Shown: piece after piece, positions 1 to 5,926 of the stretch
How positions within the stretch are numbered: the first letter of the stretch is position 1
Layout: each line of letters opens with the position of its first letter
Origin: DALYLB01 sp046154695
Lineage (GTDB): Bacteria > Acidobacteriota > Blastocatellia > RBC074
Length of the DNA: 10,338 bases
Assembly (NCBI GenBank): GCA_046154695.1
Contig: JBJXFI010000188.1
Coordinates: 1 to 10,338, forward strand
Direction of reading: 5' to 3'
Notes under the pieces: generated by a model
Seen by the model: only the letters and a program-made list of their open reading frames with translations
What the model was told of the DNA's origin: nothing
Database searches by the model: none
Program-made: the position numbers and the translations under genes

Positions 1-280
1 CTCTAAGCTCTGCTCTCGATCCTGCCGCGCAATCGCGCGGTGAGGATGAAGTGTCTCAATCGTAAGTTAATTTTGGGAGCGCTAGTTCGCTTGGGTGTCT
101 ACAGAGTAGGTGGCCGGGAATTGCTGACTGCCGGGTGAAAAGCTGGTCAAAACGAGGAATTGTGCTAAGATGGCGGACATGCTCACAGAGCGAGCGGCGT
201 GCGTTTCCTTTTTGCGCCGCGACAGTCTTGCATTTGGATAGAACCGCGAATCAACAAACGGGCGGCGAACGAATTTACCG
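1..280. other. Upstream region of the sigma-factor cluster, no gene seen
   Basis: I find no convincing gene here. A short frame beginning at 199 overlaps the sigma-factor start in another phase and looks like a shadow. A small GC hairpin (CCGCGC, loop AATC, GCGCGG) lies at 25-40 without a T tract, so it is not an obvious terminator. The best promoter candidate is at 144-171. The gene that ends or begins to the left of this window is not visible. Confidence 0.5.
144..171 (+). promoter_or_regulatory. Candidate sigma-70-type promoter for the sigma-factor cluster
   Basis: TGGTCA at 144-149 (4 of 6 to TTGACA) is followed after 16 bp by TAAGAT at 166-171 (4 of 6 to TATAAT). A TGC just before the -10 gives an extended -10 appearance. 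This would leave a leader of about 100 nt before the ATG at 281. GGAATT at 156-161 could alternatively be read as an ECF-type -35 (autoregulation), but I see no clear matching -10. Assigned by eye; modest support. Confidence 0.3.
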
Positions 281-997
281 ATGACATCCGAGGCAGCGGC
301 AATTCAGGATTCACCGATCAATGGCGGCCTTGCGGGCATGCCGGCGACAGCTTCTTCGATTGCGGTGGTCCATGCCGAGGGGCAGGATCCCACCGAGGAT
401 CAACTGATCGAGCGGACGCTTGCGGGAGACGAGACGGCCTATGAGACCCTGATTCAACGTCACAGCCGCCGGGTCTTTTCGATCGCGCGCCATTTTTTCC
501 GGAACCATGAGACGGTCGAGGATATCGCGCAGGAGACCTTCGCGAAGGCCTTCTTCTCGCTGGCCGGCTATCGGCGGGGCGCGTCGTTCGAGCAGTGGCT
601 CGCCAAGATCGCGGTCAACAACTGCTACGACGAGCTGCGGCGGCGCAAGAAACGAAGCGAATCGCTGATCACCGATCTGACGGAAGACGAGGAGTCATGG
701 CTCGAGAGCAAGCTCTCTCCGGCCTCCTTCGAAATCCATTTCCATGAGGCGGAGCGGGAGCGGGCGGCGGAGATCTCCGGCAAGCTCCTGTCGAAGCTTT
801 CGGTGGATGACCGCCTGATCCTCGTCATGCTCCATGCCGAGAACAACACGGTTCGGGAGATCTCCCAGATCCTCGGATGGTCCGAGGCAAAGGTGAAGAT
901 TCGGGCTTTTCGGGCCCGGCACGCGCTCCGGCGCGCGCTTTCCCGCATTCAAATGAGTGAAAAACGAAAAACCGAGACCCGAGCAAAGGCGAAGTAG
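281..997 (+). CDS. RNA polymerase sigma-70 family, ECF-type sigma factor
   Basis: An extracytoplasmic-function sigma factor of 238 residues that would direct core RNA polymerase to a dedicated set of promoters. Region 2 spans about residues 55-125 and includes the core-binding stretch VEDIAQETFAKAF and the DNA-melting segment through SFEQWLAKIAVNNCYDELRRRKK. Region 4 spans about 165-222, with the helix-turn-helix around NTVREISQILGWSEAKVKIRAFRAR. An acidic linker (about 131-163) joins them, and the tail is lysine/arginine-rich. The first 35 or so residues are a low-complexity extension. There is no clear Shine-Dalgarno before ATG 281, and Met20 (ATG 338) is a possible alternative start. Six bases separate it from the next gene, a candidate anti-sigma factor, which fits usual sigma/anti-sigma operons. 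Family assignment is firm; its regulon cannot be told from sequence. Confidence 0.93.
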   Translation: MTSEAAAIQDSPINGGLAGMPATASSIAVVHAEGQDPTEDQLIERTLAGDETAYETLIQRHSRRVFSIARHFFRNHETVEDIAQETFAKAFFSLAGYRRGASFEQWLAKIAVNNCYDELRRRKKRSESLITDLTEDEESWLESKLSPASFEIHFHEAERERAAEISGKLLSKLSVDDRLILVMLHAENNTVREISQILGWSEAKVKIRAFRARHALRRALSRIQMSEKRKTETRAKAK

Positions 998-1003
998 AAC
1001 GTT

Positions 1004-1357
1004 ATGAACCGCAAGAATCCCATTGACGCAGGCCCCAACAGAGACAGCGCGGCTGTGGACCGCCTTGCCGCCAGGCTGATCGAGGCTTACTCGGCCCAAA
1101 TCGAGGCCGAAGCCCGGCTCGCGCCCGCCCCGTCGTTCTTCGTGGCCAGGGTGCGAAACCGGATCCGCGAGAGGCGGGAGCAGAATATCAGCTCCTGGGA
1201 AACATCCGTGATGGCGATGAGGGGCTGGGTCATCGCGCTGGGCGCTGCCGCAATCCTCTTTTTTGTCGTCAGCACGCAGTTGCAGTCGTCGCCCTCGCTG
1301 GAGAACAGCACGGATGAGATCAACGTGACGGAGGAGCTTATCGGCGACGTTCGATGA
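1004..1357 (+). CDS. Small single-pass membrane protein, candidate anti-sigma factor
   Basis: A 117-residue protein with a charged cytoplasmic N-terminal part (about 1-70, helix-forming and rich in Arg and Glu), one transmembrane helix (about 72-92, ending ILFFVVS) and a short acidic, Ser/Asn-rich outer tail (about 93-117). I see no ZAS zinc-binding His/Cys motif, so it is not a standard zinc anti-sigma. The size and layout resemble CnrY-type anti-sigma proteins, where a short N-terminal region clasps the sigma factor and a single helix anchors it. It starts 6 bp after the sigma-factor stop and precedes a Spy/CnrX-like gene by 21 bp. The anti-sigma role is inferred from position and topology only; no family-specific motif is recognised. 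Confidence 0.75.
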   Translation: MNRKNPIDAGPNRDSAAVDRLAARLIEAYSAQIEAEARLAPAPSFFVARVRNRIRERREQNISSWETSVMAMRGWVIALGAAAILFFVVSTQLQSSPSLENSTDEINVTEELIGDVR

Positions 1358-1378
1358 ACCCGGCCGTCAAGGATCTCT

Positions 1379-1759
1379 ATGATGATTACGAACAAGCACA
1401 AGGCTTATTTGATCATTTCCATCACTTTTCTGCTGGGAACGCTTTTCGGCGCGTCGGGCCAGTATCTGTTCTTCTCCCCGTCCGGCCCCCAGCCGATCCG
1501 CACGCCGCGAGAGGTCACCCAGGAGCTGGCGAAGTTGCTTACGCTGGACGAGTCGCAGCAGCTGCGCGTCGAACAGATCTTCGAAAGCAGCCAGCGCGAG
1601 TTTCAGGATGCCAAAACGCAAATGAAGTCCCAGTGGGCCGCCACGCGGGAGTCGATGCGAAAGCGGATTCGCGAGACGCTCACGCCGGAGCAGCAGACGA
1701 AGTATGAGGCCTGGACGCGGGAGCTGGACGCGCGCCGCGAACAGGAAGTGAAAAAATAG
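1379..1759 (+). CDS. Spy/CpxP/CnrX-like membrane-anchored periplasmic protein
   Basis: A 126-residue protein with an uncleaved N-terminal anchor (about residues 9-31) and an all-helical outer domain. Two LT-x-x-Q-like elements mark the Spy/CpxP/heavy-metal-resistance superfamily: LTLDESQQ (about 55-61) and LTPEQQTKYEAW (about 101-112). Members are periplasmic chaperones or stress sensors. CnrX senses nickel/cobalt and passes the signal to the anti-sigma CnrY. Here the outer domain contains no histidine and no cysteine, so the CnrX metal site is not conserved; misfolded-protein or envelope-stress sensing is more likely. The start is the first of two ATGs (1379 and 1382), with an AAGGATC element just upstream. 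As third gene after the sigma factor and candidate anti-sigma, it may be the module's sensor. Confidence 0.8.
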   Translation: MMITNKHKAYLIISITFLLGTLFGASGQYLFFSPSGPQPIRTPREVTQELAKLLTLDESQQLRVEQIFESSQREFQDAKTQMKSQWAATRESMRKRIRETLTPEQQTKYEAWTRELDARREQEVKK

Positions 1760-1775
1760 ATTCCCGGCTCACCTA

Positions 1776-3326
1776 ATGACGAAAACCCACGCCCGTCGAT
1801 TCCCTGCCGTCGCGCTCGCCTGTCTCGTTCTCCTCGGTCTGGCCGGCCTCGGCGGCGGCGCCAGTTGCCGGGGGCGCGGCAGCGCCGGACGGTTGACGAT
1901 TCTCCTCGAAAAACGAATCGAGACCTTCGATCCCCGCGTGAGCTCCGATTCGGCGGCCGAACGGCTGCGCCAACTGATGTTCAACGCGCTGACGCGCAAG
2001 GACGAGCAGTTCAATCCGATCCCGGATCTCGCCGAGAGGTTCGAGGCCTCGCCGGATCGGAGGAGCTTCACGTTCCATCTGCGGCCGGGCGTCAAATTTC
2101 ACGACGACCGGCCGGTCTCATCGCTCGATGTCAAATACACGTTCGATTCGATGATGGCCAAGGGATTCGCCTCGGCGAAGAAGGTGGAGCTGGCCCGTGA
2201 GATCGCGGCGATCGAGGTGATCGACCCGCAAACAATCCTCTTTCGCTGCGCCAATCCCTGCCCCAATCTGCCGAACATGATCGTCCCGGTCGGCATCATC
2301 CCCGAAGGATCGACCGACCAGTTCACGAAGCGCCCCATCGGCACGGGCCCGTTCAAGCTGGAAAGCTATACGGAAGACCAGGAAGTCATTCTCACCGCCA
2401 ACCGGAACTACTTCGAGGGCGCGCCGAGCATCGACCGCATCTCGATACGGATTACGCCCGACAACAGCACCCGCGAGAGCGAACTGCGAAAAGGTTCGGC
2501 CGATCTGGCGATCAACGCCGATTTCGACCCCGTCACGGTGGAGGGGCTGCGGAAGACGCCCGGCATCAAGGTCGGAATCATCGACGGCACCAACATCACC
2601 CATCTGGGCATCAACCTGACCGACCCGATTCTCAAGGACAAACGCGTGCGCCAGGCGCTCGCCTACGGCATCGATCGGGATGCGATCATCCGGGACGTGC
2701 TGCGAGGGCAGGCAAAGCCCGCGCGCGGCATTCTTCCTCCGAGCCAGTGGGCCTTCGAACCCAATGTCGCCGCCTACGGCTACGATCCTGACCGCGCGCG
2801 AAGACTGCTCGACGAGGCCGGCAAGCCTGAAATCAACGGACGGCGGGTCAGGCTGACGCTCAAGACCTCCACCCTCTCGATCGCCCGCAAGATCGGCGAG
2901 GCCCTGCAGGAACAGATGCGCAAGATCGGCGTCGACCTGGAGCTGCTGCCCCTCGAACGCCAGAAGCTCACCCAGGACATGACCGATGGCAACTTTCAGC
3001 TCTATCTCAACCAGCTTGTCGGCGGAAATCAGAGCCCCGATATTCTCAAATTCGTCTACAGCGCGAAATCGATCCCGCCCAACGGGCAGAACCGCTCCCG
3101 CTACAACAATCCGATGATCGACAAGCTGCTCGACGAAGCCCCAATGGCCCCGCCCGAGCGCGCCAGGGAGATCTTCTCGCAGATCCAGAAAATCCTCGCC
3201 GACGAACTGCCGCAGATCTATCTCTGGCATCCCTCGACGATCGTCGTTCATCGCGACCGCGTCGGTGAAATCAAGCTCGACCCCTCCGGCGACTGGCGCG
3301 TCATCCGCGCGATCAAGCTGCGATAA
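1776..3326 (+). CDS. ABC transporter substrate-binding protein, family 5 (peptide/opine/nickel type)
   Basis: A 516-residue extracytoplasmic solute-binding protein of the DppA/OppA/NikA class, which normally hands oligopeptides, sugars or metal chelates to an ABC permease. Signatures: SFTFHLRPGVKFHDDRPVSS (about 97-116) followed by DVKYTFD, the RPIGTGPFKLESY segment (about 186-198), and a typical C-terminal lobe with SRYNNPMIDKLLDEA. The N-terminus has a basic n-region and hydrophobic core (11-27), then GAS-Cys31, an imperfect lipobox (Gly rather than Leu at -3), so it is probably a lipoprotein but could be type I processed. No permease or ATPase gene is visible. It follows the Spy-like gene by 16 bp without a clear ribosome binding site. 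Substrate cannot be assigned. Its place in a sigma-factor operon is unusual. Confidence 0.92.
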   Translation: MTKTHARRFPAVALACLVLLGLAGLGGGASCRGRGSAGRLTILLEKRIETFDPRVSSDSAAERLRQLMFNALTRKDEQFNPIPDLAERFEASPDRRSFTFHLRPGVKFHDDRPVSSLDVKYTFDSMMAKGFASAKKVELAREIAAIEVIDPQTILFRCANPCPNLPNMIVPVGIIPEGSTDQFTKRPIGTGPFKLESYTEDQEVILTANRNYFEGAPSIDRISIRITPDNSTRESELRKGSADLAINADFDPVTVEGLRKTPGIKVGIIDGTNITHLGINLTDPILKDKRVRQALAYGIDRDAIIRDVLRGQAKPARGILPPSQWAFEPNVAAYGYDPDRARRLLDEAGKPEINGRRVRLTLKTSTLSIARKIGEALQEQMRKIGVDLELLPLERQKLTQDMTDGNFQLYLNQLVGGNQSPDILKFVYSAKSIPPNGQNRSRYNNPMIDKLLDEAPMAPPERAREIFSQIQKILADELPQIYLWHPSTIVVHRDRVGEIKLDPSGDWRVIRAIKLR

Positions 3327-3327
3327 C

Positions 3328-3402
3328 CCGGCTCCGGACGCCGGCCGCAATCCTCCGTTTTTGTCGGTTAAAAACAAAATTCCAACAATTTTGCTGTTTT
3401 TC
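3328..3402 (+). terminator. Candidate terminator pair after the substrate-binding protein gene
   Basis: Two hairpins follow the stop codon. The first is CCGGC (3328-3332) / GCCGG (3340-3344), with a T5 run at 3358-3362, somewhat far from the stem. The second is AT-rich: AAAAACA (3370-3376) and AAATT (3377-3381) pair with AATTT (3387-3391) and TGTTTTT (3395-3401), with a TGC bulge, ending in a T run. Neither is a textbook terminator, but together they plausibly end the four-gene transcript. Confidence 0.4.
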
Positions 3403-3634
3403 TCAACGCCCCTTCCCTCCGCGATCGAAAATCTTCCCGGCGAGAAAATGATGAGGGGAAAGCGCTTCCCCGCCTGACCCGGGGGCGGAAGGCCGGTTCG
3501 GCACTCCAGTTGCGGGGGAGGGAGGATGGAAAGGGCGAGGCGCCGCAAAAGTCGATTGGCATTTGGGGCGAAGGGAAGCCGGATCGAAGGCCGATTTAAT
3601 ATGCGGCGTGTATCCTCTCACCCTTCCTTCACGT

Positions 3635-3661
3635 CGCCGGCGGCTCGGTGGAGCGCCGGCG
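3635..3661 (+). promoter_or_regulatory. GC-rich hairpin in the leader of the HAD phosphatase gene
   Basis: CGCCGGCG at 3635-3642 is repeated at 3654-3661. Because it is self-complementary, the two copies form an 8-bp stem. Alternatively the inner GCTC/GAGC pairs around a GGTG loop with one bulged base, giving about 11 bp. No T tract follows, so it is not an intrinsic terminator. It ends 13 nt before the AGAGGT ribosome binding site (3675-3680), close enough to influence translation or mRNA stability. The regulatory role is inference. Confidence 0.4.
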
Positions 3662-3691
3662 GAGCAATATAAACAGAGGTAATACGGAACA

Positions 3692-4522
3692 ATGAAGCAC
3701 TATCTGTTCGCAAGCGATTTTGATCAAACACTCAGTTTCAACGACTCCGGTTTCGTGTTGAGCGAAATGATCGGGGTCGGCAATTTCGAGGAGCGGGTCG
3801 CGGGAATGGCGCGCATCAATCTGGTGCAGCAGGGCGGCGAGCTGGCCTATCTATTGCTGCACGATCCCGAGTTCCGACGTGTGCGGCGGGAGCACCTGAT
3901 CGAGGCGGGAAAGCGAATCCGCCTCAAAGAGAACATACAATTGCTGCCGAGGATTCTGCGGGAAGGAATCGAGGGGCATCAGTTCTCGTTCTATGTCATC
4001 TCGGCGGCGCCGGAGGAGGTGATCCAGTCGGCGCTCGCGGGGATCGTTCCGCCGGAGAATATCTTCGGCACGCGGTTCCGGTACAACGAGAAGACGGGAG
4101 AGATCGAATCGATCCTCCGGGTGGCGGCCGGATACGGCAAGGTGGCGGTGCTTGATGAGTTGCAGGCGCGCCACAATCTGGGGCCGGACCGCATTGTTTA
4201 TGTCGGGGACGGCAGTTCCGATGTGCATGTCATGCTGCATGTCAACCGGCGGGACGGATTCACGGTGGCGGTCTCGGAGAACCGGTACATCGCCCCGATC
4301 GCGAAGCGATCGATTCTGAGCGAGGACGCGCTGAGCCCGCTGATTCCGGTGCTGGAGGAGATCGTGCAGTGCGATCCGTCGGACATCCGGTCGCTTTTCG
4401 AGGCGAATGGGCTGCATATTCAGGAATGGGACAAGGTTCGCACCGACTGGCTGACGATCCGGTCGCTGGGGCCGAAGGCGATGGCGCGGGCCGCCGGCCG
4501 AAAGGGGGCGCCGAATGTTTGA
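3692..4522 (+). CDS. HAD-superfamily (subclass IB-like) phosphatase
   Basis: A cytoplasmic Mg-dependent phosphohydrolase of 276 residues. All four HAD motifs are present: I, ASDFDQTLS (nucleophile Asp9, acid/base Asp11); II, Ser104 in YVISAAPEE; III, probably Lys150 in AAGYGK; IV, VYVGDGSSDVHVM (Asp173, Asp177). The helical stretch between motifs I and II (about 20-95) would be the C1 cap of the phosphoserine phosphatase-like IB group. At 276 residues it is longer than typical IB enzymes, with about 50 extra residues at the C-terminus. The start ATG has AGAGGT 11 nt upstream. The stop overlaps the next gene's start by 8 bp, so the two are probably translationally coupled. The substrate is unknown: phosphoserine, a sugar phosphate or another small phosphomonoester are all possible. 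Confidence 0.88.
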   Translation: MKHYLFASDFDQTLSFNDSGFVLSEMIGVGNFEERVAGMARINLVQQGGELAYLLLHDPEFRRVRREHLIEAGKRIRLKENIQLLPRILREGIEGHQFSFYVISAAPEEVIQSALAGIVPPENIFGTRFRYNEKTGEIESILRVAAGYGKVAVLDELQARHNLGPDRIVYVGDGSSDVHVMLHVNRRDGFTVAVSENRYIAPIAKRSILSEDALSPLIPVLEEIVQCDPSDIRSLFEANGLHIQEWDKVRTDWLTIRSLGPKAMARAAGRKGAPNV

Positions 4523-4748
4523 ATGGATCGGCTGGACCGCCACAGCCGTCTTCGCAGTCTCCTATTTCTGCCGCGGAGCCGAAGCGCTGAGGCGCGTTCA
4601 GGCGCTCGCCGCGCTGTTATGGATCGGGTATGGCGTGATCATCAAAGCGCCCCCCGTCATCGTCGCGAACGCCGTCGTCGCGGCGATCGCGATCATTTCC
4701 TCCCTTCAATCCCGCGCCCCATTGACGACTCAGCCTGAAGGTGAATAA
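4515..4748 (+). CDS. Small three-helix membrane protein, SemiSWEET/PQ-loop-like
   Basis: A 77-residue integral membrane protein with predicted helices at about 4-19, 28-44 and 46-63. The segment LLWIGYGVIIKAPPVIVANAV (30s-50s) resembles the second and third helices of SemiSWEET sugar carriers and YgjV-like small membrane proteins, where a W-x-x-YG element is followed by P-x-I-x-AN. The first helix lacks the usual PQ pair and has SYFCRG instead. SemiSWEETs work as dimers carrying small sugars, so transport of a product of the adjacent phosphatase is conceivable but inferred. The ATG lies within the end of the phosphatase gene (8-bp overlap). The stop codon runs into the base of a long hairpin. 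Membrane nature is firm; family assignment is moderate. Confidence 0.75.
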   Translation: MFEWIGWTATAVFAVSYFCRGAEALRRVQALAALLWIGYGVIIKAPPVIVANAVVAAIAIISSLQSRAPLTTQPEGE

Positions 4749-4806
4749 TCGATCCGCGCCCCGTTCGCCGCACGAGGCGAACGGGGCGCGGATCGATTCT
4801 TATTTT
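4747..4806 (+). terminator. Perfect 23-bp hairpin with T-rich tail (probable terminator)
   Basis: Bases 4747-4769 pair without mismatch to 4776-4798 around a 6-nt loop (GCACGA), followed by CTTATTTT. It has the form of an intrinsic terminator for the phosphatase/small-membrane-protein operon, but the stem is far longer than the usual 7-12 bp. Its first two bases belong to the TAA stop codon (4746-4748) of the preceding gene. Confidence 0.8.
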
Positions 4807-4828
4807 CCAGATCCCATTTTTCATCTTT

Positions 4829-4846
4829 CATAGCTGGCATAGCTGG
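4829..4846. repeat. Tandem 9-bp repeat CATAGCTGG x2
   Basis: Two exact adjacent copies of CATAGCTGG lie between the terminator and the Gfo/Idh/MocA gene, about 20 bp before its start. It may be an operator-like direct repeat or chance. No good promoter was recognised in 4807-4867. Confidence 0.5.
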
Positions 4847-4867
4847 AACAGAGGGCGAGAGGAACCC

Positions 4868-5926
4868 ATGACGAAGAGATGGCGGGTCGCGATTCTCGGG
4901 TTGGGGCACTGGTATTCGGCCTACAATATCGCGCGGGCGCTGCGCGAGTATCCGAAGGCCGAGCTGGCCGCGGTGGCGTGGCGTGATCCCGGGCAACTGG
5001 CGGAGTTCACCGGCGCCTTCCAGGTTCCGGGCTATGCCGAGGTGGAGGATCTGCTCGCGCGGGAGGAGGTCGATCTCGTTCACATCGCCGCGCCGGTGGC
5101 CGAGATGCCGGCGTGCGCGATCGCGGCGGCGCGGGCCGGCAAGCATATCGTCCTTGGAAAGCCGATGGCCATGACGCTGGAGCGGGCGGATCGGATGGTC
5201 GAGGCCGTGGAGGGGGCGGGCGTCAAATGCGTCGCCTTCCAGGGAATCAAGCGGCTGCAATCGGGCGGGCTGAAGGCGCGCATCGACGCGGGCGAGATCG
5301 GCGAGATCCTCGTGATGCATCAGACGGCGCGCTGGTCGATCGCCGAGGACTGGTACCGCTCGGGATCCCCCGGCTGGTTCGCGGACCCACGACAGGTTCC
5401 GGGCGGAGCCTTTATCGATGAGGGAATCTACTGGCTCGATCAACTACGGTGGCTCGCGGGCAGCGAAGCCGTCGAGGTCGAGGCGAAGATGGCCAATCTG
5501 GTTCATCGCGACATCGCGGTCGAGGACTGGGGGATGGCCACCTACACCTTCGCGAACGGAATCATCGCCACTCTGGAGGCCGCCTGGACCATCAATTCTC
5601 CGCGCCGGACCGGCCCCTCTCCGAAACAGAACGCGGTCCTTCGGTTGGAGATCATCGGCTCCCGGGGCGAGATCATCGAGGAGAGCCTGCGCGTTCCCGG
5701 CCGCGCCGTGCTCGCGGCGGGAGCCGAGGGCTGGACCTTCGAGCGCGACGCCGCCGAGCCCTTCGGCGGCCCCTCACCTTTTCCCCTGGACCACCTGATC
5801 GATTGCATCGAGCAGGACCGTCCCTCCCCCGCTTCGATCCGGGAAGCCCGGGACTCCTTCCGCCTCGCGATGGCGGCTTATGAAGCGGCCCGCGAGGGGC
5901 GGCCCGTTCGACTCGGAAACCAATGA
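4868..5926 (+). CDS. Gfo/Idh/MocA family oxidoreductase, cytoplasmic
   Basis: An NAD(P)-dependent dehydrogenase/reductase of 352 residues in the glucose-fructose oxidoreductase/inositol dehydrogenase family, which usually oxidises or reduces a sugar or cyclitol hydroxyl. The N-terminal Rossmann fold has VAILGLGHWY (8-16). The conserved catalytic-lysine motif is GKPMAMT (Lys98-Pro99), with Gly in place of the common Glu. The C-terminal sheet domain carries GGAFIDEGIYWLD (179-191): Asp184 is kept, and the position that is His in inositol dehydrogenase is Tyr188, as in glucose-fructose oxidoreductase. There is no signal peptide. The start is supported by GAGAGGA at 4857-4863. The stop overlaps the start of the TIR gene (ATGA, 5923-5926). 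Substrate not assignable. Confidence 0.93.
   Translation: MTKRWRVAILGLGHWYSAYNIARALREYPKAELAAVAWRDPGQLAEFTGAFQVPGYAEVEDLLAREEVDLVHIAAPVAEMPACAIAAARAGKHIVLGKPMAMTLERADRMVEAVEGAGVKCVAFQGIKRLQSGGLKARIDAGEIGEILVMHQTARWSIAEDWYRSGSPGWFADPRQVPGGAFIDEGIYWLDQLRWLAGSEAVEVEAKMANLVHRDIAVEDWGMATYTFANGIIATLEAAWTINSPRRTGPSPKQNAVLRLEIIGSRGEIIEESLRVPGRAVLAAGAEGWTFERDAAEPFGGPSPFPLDHLIDCIEQDRPSPASIREARDSFRLAMAAYEAAREGRPVRLGNQ

Larger units (their letters stand above)
3327..3691. other. Hairpin-rich 365-bp intergenic region
   Basis: I see no convincing protein-coding gene; the frames crossing it lack ribosome binding sites and family features. Besides the hairpins at 3328-3402, it holds GGGGAA/TTCCCC at 3455-3471 with a 5-nt loop, and a long GC hairpin at 3635-3661 just before the next gene. 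It also has G-rich runs around 3480-3540. No convincing -35/-10 pair was found, although a promoter for the gene at 3692 must lie here or transcription must read through. A small RNA or structured leader is possible but unproven. Confidence 0.5.

Noticed and set aside
25..40. Hairpin CCGCGC/GCGCGG near the left edge as a terminator of an upstream gene
   Set aside because: No T-rich tract follows and no upstream gene end is visible.
2118..3548. Long open frame (476 codons) antisense to the substrate-binding protein gene
   Set aside because: It has no ribosome binding site or recognisable domain and lies opposite a clear family 5 binding protein. GC-rich coding DNA readily gives such open antisense frames.
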